From the NCBI GenBank assembly GCA_032433595.1, contig JASWJB010000203.1:16238-80237 (forward strand): a stretch of DNA of 64,000 nt, in the 5' to 3' direction. This DNA comes from Conoideocrella luteorostrata. Lineage: Eukaryota; Ascomycota; Sordariomycetes; Hypocreales; Clavicipitaceae. The notes under the pieces are model-generated. The model did not search any database. It worked only from the letters and a program-made list of their open reading frames with translations, and was not told where the DNA came from. The position numbers and the translations under genes are program-made. Shown one piece after another: positions 57,921-64,000 of this stretch (within the stretch, counting starts at the first letter, position 1; every line of letters starts with the position of its first letter).

Positions 57921-60168
57921 ATGTCTCGAACCAAGGTCTTGGTATATCTCCTAAGGCGCGACTTGAGAGTAGCTGATAATCCCATTTTGCACCATCTGGC
58001 TACTGCCACCGATCATGGCTTCACACATTTATTGCCTGTATACGTATTCCCAGCTCATCAAGTCGAGATTTCTGGCTTTCTGCAAGACGGAGAGACATCA
58101 CCTTATCCTCCTGCGAAAAGTCAACTGGGCAAGTTCTGGCGCTGCGGGCCTCTTCGTGCCCAGTTCTTGGCCGAAACTGTCTGGAATTTGAAGAGTAACC
58201 TGGAGGCGGTGGGTAGTGATCTTGCGATCCGGGTGGGAAGCATCAAAGACGTTTTGGACCATCTGATTGGAGAGTTCAGCCATAGCGGCATCAGCGTTGA
58301 CGGCGTATGGATGACGGAGGAACTCTCCTGGGAAGAGCTGGAAGAACAAAAATCTATCGGCGCGGTGTGCTCGGAACGAGACATTGATTTCAAGATCTGG
58401 AAGGATGAAAAATACTTTGTTGACGAGTGAGTTATCAGAGCACTGCATTGACAGAGTCTTATCTTCTTACACGTTCCCATTTAGTCGCGATACTGGGCTT
58501 GCTGGCGCGGGGGACTTGCCCGATGTATTCACAACGTATCGAAAGTCTCAAGAACCCCTTCGAGAGAAACCCCGCATGGTACTGCCTCGGCCTGAAAAAT
58601 CGACCCTACCTCCATTGCCAGAAAGTTCTTCGATACCCCCACAAGCACAACCCTTCATTTCGGTCGACTCATTAGAAGATGCTTGCGAGAGATTGACAAA
58701 GCCCCTTGAAATCAAACTGCCTGATGCGCCTTCGCCCCCCCAGATCAAAAAGCCCAGTCACAGCCTCTCTGGCGGCGAGGACGCGGCGTGGGATCGTCTG
58801 AAATATCTGGTACATTGTGGTGCCCTCAACACATACAGACGTACGCGTAATGGACTTGTTGGCCCCACGTATAGCACAAAACTTTCATGTTTCTTATCCT
58901 TGGGGAGCCTGACAGCCAGACAGGTTCACCATGAGCTTGAGAAGCTAGAGAAGGGTCTTACCGACGAGTATAAGGATTGTCCTGGATATGGGGAGGGCCA
59001 GAACGTGGGGACCGAGGGTGTGCGATTCGAGCTTCTTTGGCGAGACTACATGCGACTTTGCACCGCTAAATTCGGACGCAAGCTTTTCAGGTTAAGTGGG
59101 TTTCGTCAAGATAAGTCTTATGATAAGGTATGGAACACCCCGAACAAGGAATCGGCTTCAGCGAAGCAAAAAATTTCTCCGGAAGAAGTAACAAAACACA
59201 TGGAGAGGTTTCAAAATGGCACTACTGGGATGGGAATCATTGACGCTTCTCAGCGTGAACTCTGGTTAACCGGTTACACATCGAACCGGGCACGGCAAAA
59301 CGTGGCTAGCTACTTTTCCAAACATCTCAGCATTGATTGGCGGTATGGAGCCGAGTGGTACGAGATGCTGCTGGTTGACTATGATGTGTCGTCCAACTGG
59401 GCGAACTGGCAGTACGTAGCGGGCGTGGGAAATGACCCTAGAGGTGATGCTCGCACGTTTAATCCTGTCAAACAAGCCTTTGACTATGACGAGGATGGAT
59501 CCTTCGTCCGCCTGTGGCTGCCGGAGTTGAAGGGCGTGCAGAAGCTCGAGAACCTTTTCCAAATTTGCACGACAGGAAAGGACGAATTGGAGAACAATGG
59601 ACTGGCCCAAAACATTATGGTAACGGATCCGATCAAAGAGATTGAGTTCCTCCCGGATCGCAAGCCACGAAGATCATTCAACAGACCTCGTGGCGGCAGT
59701 AGCCACGGTCAGCAAAGGGGCGGTGGTCGTTGGGGCCATAACAATAACCGCCAGGGGTATAATAACGGATCCTCCAGGTCGTCGAATGCCACGGCCAATG
59801 GAGGGGTGGGCTATTCAGGTAATGGAAACAAAGAGGCACGATACCAACGTCCGCCGCCCTCTGGAGCAGTGCCCCAATCACCAAACCCCAGATCTGCCTG
59901 GAGGGGAAATTATGCGGGCGGTGGCCAAAGTACGCACATATATAGTTACCATGGTAGAGGCTGGAACAATGGCGATCATCCTCGAGGTCGCGGTGGCTAC
60001 GGACAAAACCGAGGGTATTGGCGACCCAATGAAGGTAGGGGAGGGGGCTACGCGGGCAGCTATCAACTAGGCCCGCCCATGCTCGGTCCGCCTATGCTCG
60101 GTCCTTCTATGCCGGTCCCCTCTGTGCCACAGTCGTATTACATGCCATTTCCTGGGGGACCTCTATAG
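57921..60168 (+). CDS. Cryptochrome DASH with RGG-rich C-terminal tail
   Basis: Two exons: join(57921..58426, 58485..60168), in phase, 729 aa. Residues 1-170 form the photolyase N-terminal antenna domain (VLVYLLRRDLRVADNPIL, LPVYVFP, CGPLRAQFLAETV). The FAD domain follows, with DVFTTYRK, a KLSCFLSLGSLTARQV segment, LLWRDYMRLC, RELWLTGYTSNRARQNVASY, DWRYGAEWYEMLL, DVSSNWANWQYVAGVGNDPR; the last is typical of DASH. From about residue 562 a tail rich in Arg, Gly and Asn (RGGGRWGHNNNRQGYNN and similar) may bind RNA, as in other filamentous fungi. CRY-DASH proteins bind FAD and a folate, repair CPD lesions in single-stranded DNA and can act in blue-light responses. The canonical TGFP near the FAD motif is TGMG here. 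Confidence 0.95.
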
Positions 60169-60628
60169 ACTTAGTTCAGATCCGGATTTTAAGAGTGCCG
60201 CGCCGGTGATATGAACGCCATGACGCCATGTTATCCTGGCTGGATATCATCAGCATGGAACGGCGTTCTGGAAGGCGGGACTGGATTCTCCTTGCAACGA
60301 TTATTGGTCTGCACTTGACAATCAGGCTTTCCTTAGCCCGGTATGGAAGGTCATGGAAGATGACAGTGGGAAGGGAGATCATAGTGCCTCCCTTGGAATG
60401 TAATGGTGTTACGCTGGAGAGGTGGAGGTGGGTGGGGTGGTAAATCTGTGAAAGTAACCGGGAGGGGTATTTGTGATGGACAAAATCAATCGCTCCCTCT
60501 CTGTCTTATACCATGAGAGGGTTTCGCTTGCGTCATCACTATGATTTGCTAGCAGGTGTGATTGTATCGCATCATGGCAATCGAGCAGCATAGTTTCAAT
60601 TCAAACGTCTCCAATTCATGTCTAACTC
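60169..60628. other. Convergent 3' flanks; no gene seen
   Basis: It lies between the ends of CRY-DASH and the small MDFIKKA protein gene. Nothing else supported. Confidence 0.5.
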
Positions 60629-61127
60629 TTAACCGCCGTATTTCTTCTCCTTGTCCGGGATAAAGAAATCCTTGCCAGTGGTGGTCTTGTACTTGTCGCG
60701 GATAAAATCCGAAATTGCCTCGTCCTTAGCTTGCTCCGCTGCCGTTTCGTTGCTCTGGTCGCCCTCCCCGAGAAACTTCTCTTGAACAAAGTCGACGGCT
60801 GCAAGGAGAATAAGACAGATGAGAATCAGTATGAAGTTTATTACTCAGACACAAACACACCAGAACAAATACGAGCGAAAGCCATGAAAAGTGAAGACCA
60901 CAGTTGAGGGGCCTGGGGGAGTTGTTGAATTCCAGATATAGAACATGGTAGGTACCTTTATCAAGACCATCCTCATTCTCCTCGCCCTGCTTGCCTCCTC
61001 CAGCCATGCCGTTCAATTTGTCTTTGAACATGCCGCCGAAGTCACCGCTCTCGTTGTTGCCGCTGCCTTCTTTGTTGCCCGAGCCGGACTGGTCTCCCCC
61101 CCCGGTAGCCTTTTTGATAAAATCCAT
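60629..61127 (-). CDS. Small conserved fungal MDFIKKA-type protein
   Basis: Two exons: complement(join(60629..60798, 60956..61127)), in phase, 113 aa; the 157-bp intron has GTACCT and a CTTGCAG acceptor. The product begins MDFIKKATGGG, continues with a Gly/Ser/Asn-rich segment, FKDKLNGMAGGGKQGEENED, then a helical part beginning AVDFVQEKFLGEGDQSNE and a C-terminus rich in Lys with FFIPDKEKKYGG. Soluble, highly charged, no signal peptide. Short proteins of this kind occur widely in filamentous fungi; I know of no established role. Arranged convergent with CRY-DASH. Confidence 0.85.
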
Positions 61128-62258
61128 GCTCGGTTGGAAATATGTTGTTAGGCGATTTGACTCTCTCGTGGGAGTTGAGTGTGGATTAATGCGTAGTGGG
61201 GCGATATCGATGGATGGTCTGGGAAGAAAATCAAACTGATGCGTTGGTAGAGCGGAGTGTTTATGGGTGAGAGGTGAGAATGGTGGTATTCAAGAGTTGG
61301 AGGGGGTGGTGGTTTTGCGGGTTTACGGTTTGGAGGGGTTACATGGAATAGAGTGCGACATGGAACGTCATGGTGTAGATCTCCCGAGTGAGTTTGGCTA
61401 CGCTCGCGGAGAGTGAGAGGGGGCAGCAGTGGAGGAGGGCCAACAGCAAGGCAGGAGGAGGGGCTGAGGGGCAAATACAGCTGCCAGCTGGTTCGGCCAG
61501 CGCATCTCGTCAGTGGCGCTGCACATTCCAGCTCAACTACGGAGTACTCCGTACGGAGTAAGCTGTTTGGTAACTTGAGCTACATCGATCGATTCAGCAA
61601 GCAATCCTGGTTCTTGCTCTGCCGCTGCGTCTGGACTGGTTTGAGGTGGGCGACTGGGGCAGGAGGCATGGGCACGGGCACGCACCGGGGCACGCACTGG
61701 GGTAGTTCAGCCTGACAGGGTTCGGCTGGCCTTGGCTTCGACTTTCCCTTGCTTAATATTAGCTGTTCTTACGGAGTATCCAGTTACAGACCACCCCGGA
61801 GTGGTTAGTATGATTACAAGTGGTGGATTGGCGATTGACGGCTGGCAAATCTCGTTCAGACGAGCGTTGCAGTTGAAGTCAGCCGATTAAGCGCCCGAAA
61901 CGAAAGGCAGTGAACGTCATGACGTACCCAGCAATAAGGTTGGTTTGAAGTGTGACATCACGAATGGTGTGTGGTCGCAAGCTGCTCTGCGTCACGTGTG
62001 CCACTGACTGTGCCACTGACTGTGCCACTGAATGTGAAGAGTTTCGGGCGATAGTCAGGTGATTTGCACCTCGGGGATTTCTTCACTGTCTACACTTGTA
62101 CCATTCCGTCCAAATGCTTATGTCTGCGCCACGGCCTAGCCAGCAACCAGCAACCAGCAACATACCAAATGCCTCCCATAAGGCTGCAAGCTCCAGAGAG
62201 ACGCCTCATCGCACATACGCCCTAACAGTCGCGCTCTGTTCCGGGAACCACGGCGAAA
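61128..62258. other. Intergenic region with palindromic and tandem motifs
   Basis: No supported gene. At 61538-61561 TACGGAGTACTCCGTACGGAGTA is a dense palindromic cluster. At about 61999-62034 TGCCACTGACTG is repeated three times with one change. Confidence 0.55.
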
Positions 62259-63168
62259 ATGACGAGCTCGTCACAGCTGCAACAAAATGTCTTCTCTGAA
62301 GGGCTGGCGCCAATCACTACGCTCATACGCCGTGATTATAAGAGATTGTCCGATCCTCTAACGTGGACAGCCGAGGACCTTCAAATAGCGGGTTGTAAGT
62401 TCGGCAACATGACGACTCCGACACATCTCTCGACCCACCAGCGCGTCACAGGTGCGCCTGATGTTTTCGAAATGCTGGTCACAGGTACGATATGGCGCAG
62501 GCGCATCGAAGAACTGCTCTCTGAAGCGTACCACAAGGACGGGTAAGGAGACCGCAGGCTCGTGTGATAAAACTACAAGTTACTGATACCCATGTATGTA
62601 GCGACCAAACAAAGCTCCACTACGGCCGCCGCTGGTCTTGCGATCTACACTGTATTCCATTCCTATCCTTCGATCGACCATCGTCTTATGTTGGACATTG
62701 CGACTACACGGCGATTTAGGGCAGTCGCCGCCACTTCCGTATCAGAACAGAAGACGATTGGCTAAAGGATGCGTATATATATGGCATACTGGTCTCGCTA
62801 GCCCAGATGACCAAGAAAAAGCAGCCGGGCCTTTCCAGTTACAAAGTACGTGTCTGGCATCCTGGCCAATGGCATCATGACCTGTGTTCTAACTGGCGTA
62901 GTCACGTCTACTCCTCACAAGCAGCTTAGACAAGGAGTTTATGTGTTTTTTTAACGCTGATATCCCTGCCATTGTTCTTAAGATGTTAGGAATGCCGGGA
63001 AACACAACAGGGCCGAGAGACTGGCTTGAAATCCGACGGACGCATATCCCATTTCACCCTTACGATACGCTTCAAGAGCGACTCATGGTGGAGTTGGATA
63101 GCGGAGCGTCACCAATCGGAGGTGGCATCGGCGAGACGTGTTTTGTGCAGGGAAGGCATGAATATTGA
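62259..63168 (+). pseudogene. Conserved fungal hypothetical with one in-frame stop
   Basis: Three exons: join(62259..62542, 62602..62845, 62902..63168); all junctions are in phase and give 265 codons. ATG at 62259. Reading is good throughout (FSEGLAPITTLIRRDYKRLS, TGTIWRRRIEELL, CIPFLSFDRPSSYVGHCDY, RTEDDWLKDAYIYGILVSLA, LLLTSSLDKEFMCFFNADIP, FHPYDTLQERLM), but a TAG at 62717-62719 interrupts exon 2 between YTAI and GSRRHF. There is no frameshift, so the inactivation is recent or the stop is read through or spliced around. No known domain; no signal peptide. Confidence 0.75.
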
Positions 63169-64000
63169 TGATGGCGGCGACACACTGTGCCAGGCTAGGC
63201 AGAATACGATAATGTACCAACAAACACGTTAGCCTCCCAGGAAGCCATAAACCGATACAATGAGAGCGTATTTATAAATATCAAGCCATAGATCCTTTAA
63301 CATCAACAATTCCTCTAATAATAGCAATAGTGACGATGGGCACACTACGATGCGGTTGCCAGATTTCGGCGAGTTCTGCTTTTTTTAGAACAATACAATC
63401 TTTTTTCACTCTTATTACTCTTGTGGATTATCAGTGCTTCACGACCTAGCAACCCAGTGAACTTAAAATTCTGGGAAGCTGTTCAATCATTTGCTGGTAG
63501 TTTCCAGCACGGCCTGGCGTCAGTACGGGCATGCATGAATCTGGACGACCTCACGACCTTCATCGGTGGGTCGCTCCGAGGGCATCATGCACCGTGCCAT
63601 TTACAGACGCATCTCCGGCAAGTTAGTGCACTCACTACATGCCGCATGCTGTGTTGGATTTCCATGTGGTTCAATGCATGAACCGCGCGCAGTCAACGAG
63701 TCTCTTGTGCGCACCAAGTTCGTTGCTTCATGTCTCGGCGCATCGCAGCCGCACCGTGTCTAGCCACTCCTAGATGCTATCTCGACTTCACTCAACGATG
63801 ATGCTTCTCCCAAAAATGCAAAGAGGCATTGACTCTAGGATGGAAGATAATTTGCGACGTGTTCACTCTCAGCCTGCACTCTTCTCTTTAGATTGACTGT
63901 GAGGGCACAAGGGGAACCACCGGTTCTATGTCGCGCCGTTGTAGCCGTTTGTTCCCACATTGATGTACTTTTTCTTAAGGGTTCTTTTTTTTTTTTTTTT
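63169..64000. other. No gene seen; ends in poly-T
   Basis: Frames at 63421-63763 are unrecognised. The window ends in a run of T. Confidence 0.4.

Noticed and set aside
59642..60070. 142-codon frame inside the CRY-DASH tail
   Set aside because: Created by the Gly/Arg-rich repeats in another frame.

Overview
The window is nuclear DNA of a filamentous ascomycete. The genes have short introns (50-80 bp, GTRAGT-like donors, CTAAY/CTGAC branch sites), and the products include fungal GH47 mannosidase, CRY-DASH, Zn2Cys6 factor remains and a GPI-type cupredoxin. Many copies of the palindromic intergenic motif TACGGAGTA suggest a Sordariomycete, probably Hypocreales; this placement is inference. Coordinates of multi-exon genes come from splice sites I read and phase-checked by hand. 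Left part (1-33 kb) is an accessory, repeat-rich compartment. It begins with relics: a decayed proteinase K-like subtilase, LTR fragments and a membrane-protein relic. Then comes what looks like an immunity/allorecognition island at 5.0-27.7 kb. A five-exon subtilisin (S8) protein with a long DUF7580-like N-terminal region lies head to head with a 274-aa protein whose pattern fits a fungal gasdermin-like pore former, the layout known from the Podospora het-Q2/het-Q1 pair. A 1962-aa NLR follows (zinc-finger-like region, nucleoside phosphorylase domain, NACHT, about 13 highly similar ankyrin repeats), bracketed by three LTR copies. After AT-rich repeat debris and decayed ankyrin-gene duplicates comes a second head-to-head pair: an unrecognised 330-aa protein and a 1479-aa CHAT (caspase-like) protease. 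The pair copies the architecture of the first one with a different protease fold and a different partner, and is the best candidate for an undescribed system. A lineage-specific secreted protein (28.3-29.7 kb) and a CoA-transferase pseudogene close this part. The middle (33-49 kb) holds ordinary but partly damaged genes: a cupin, a Zn2Cys6 factor with an internal deletion, a mucin-like membrane-anchored Cys-rich protein, GH47 alpha-mannosidase, a secreted neprosin-type protein, a conserved hypothetical broken by one base in a poly-T tract, a partial hypothetical and an APH-type kinase-like protein. The right part (49-64 kb) is gene-poor but more core-like: a cupredoxin surface protein, a cryptochrome DASH with an RGG tail after a 4.4 kb intergenic stretch, a small conserved MDFIKKA protein, and a conserved hypothetical with one in-frame stop. 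TACGGAGTA motifs concentrate here. No tRNA, rRNA or CRISPR was recognised.
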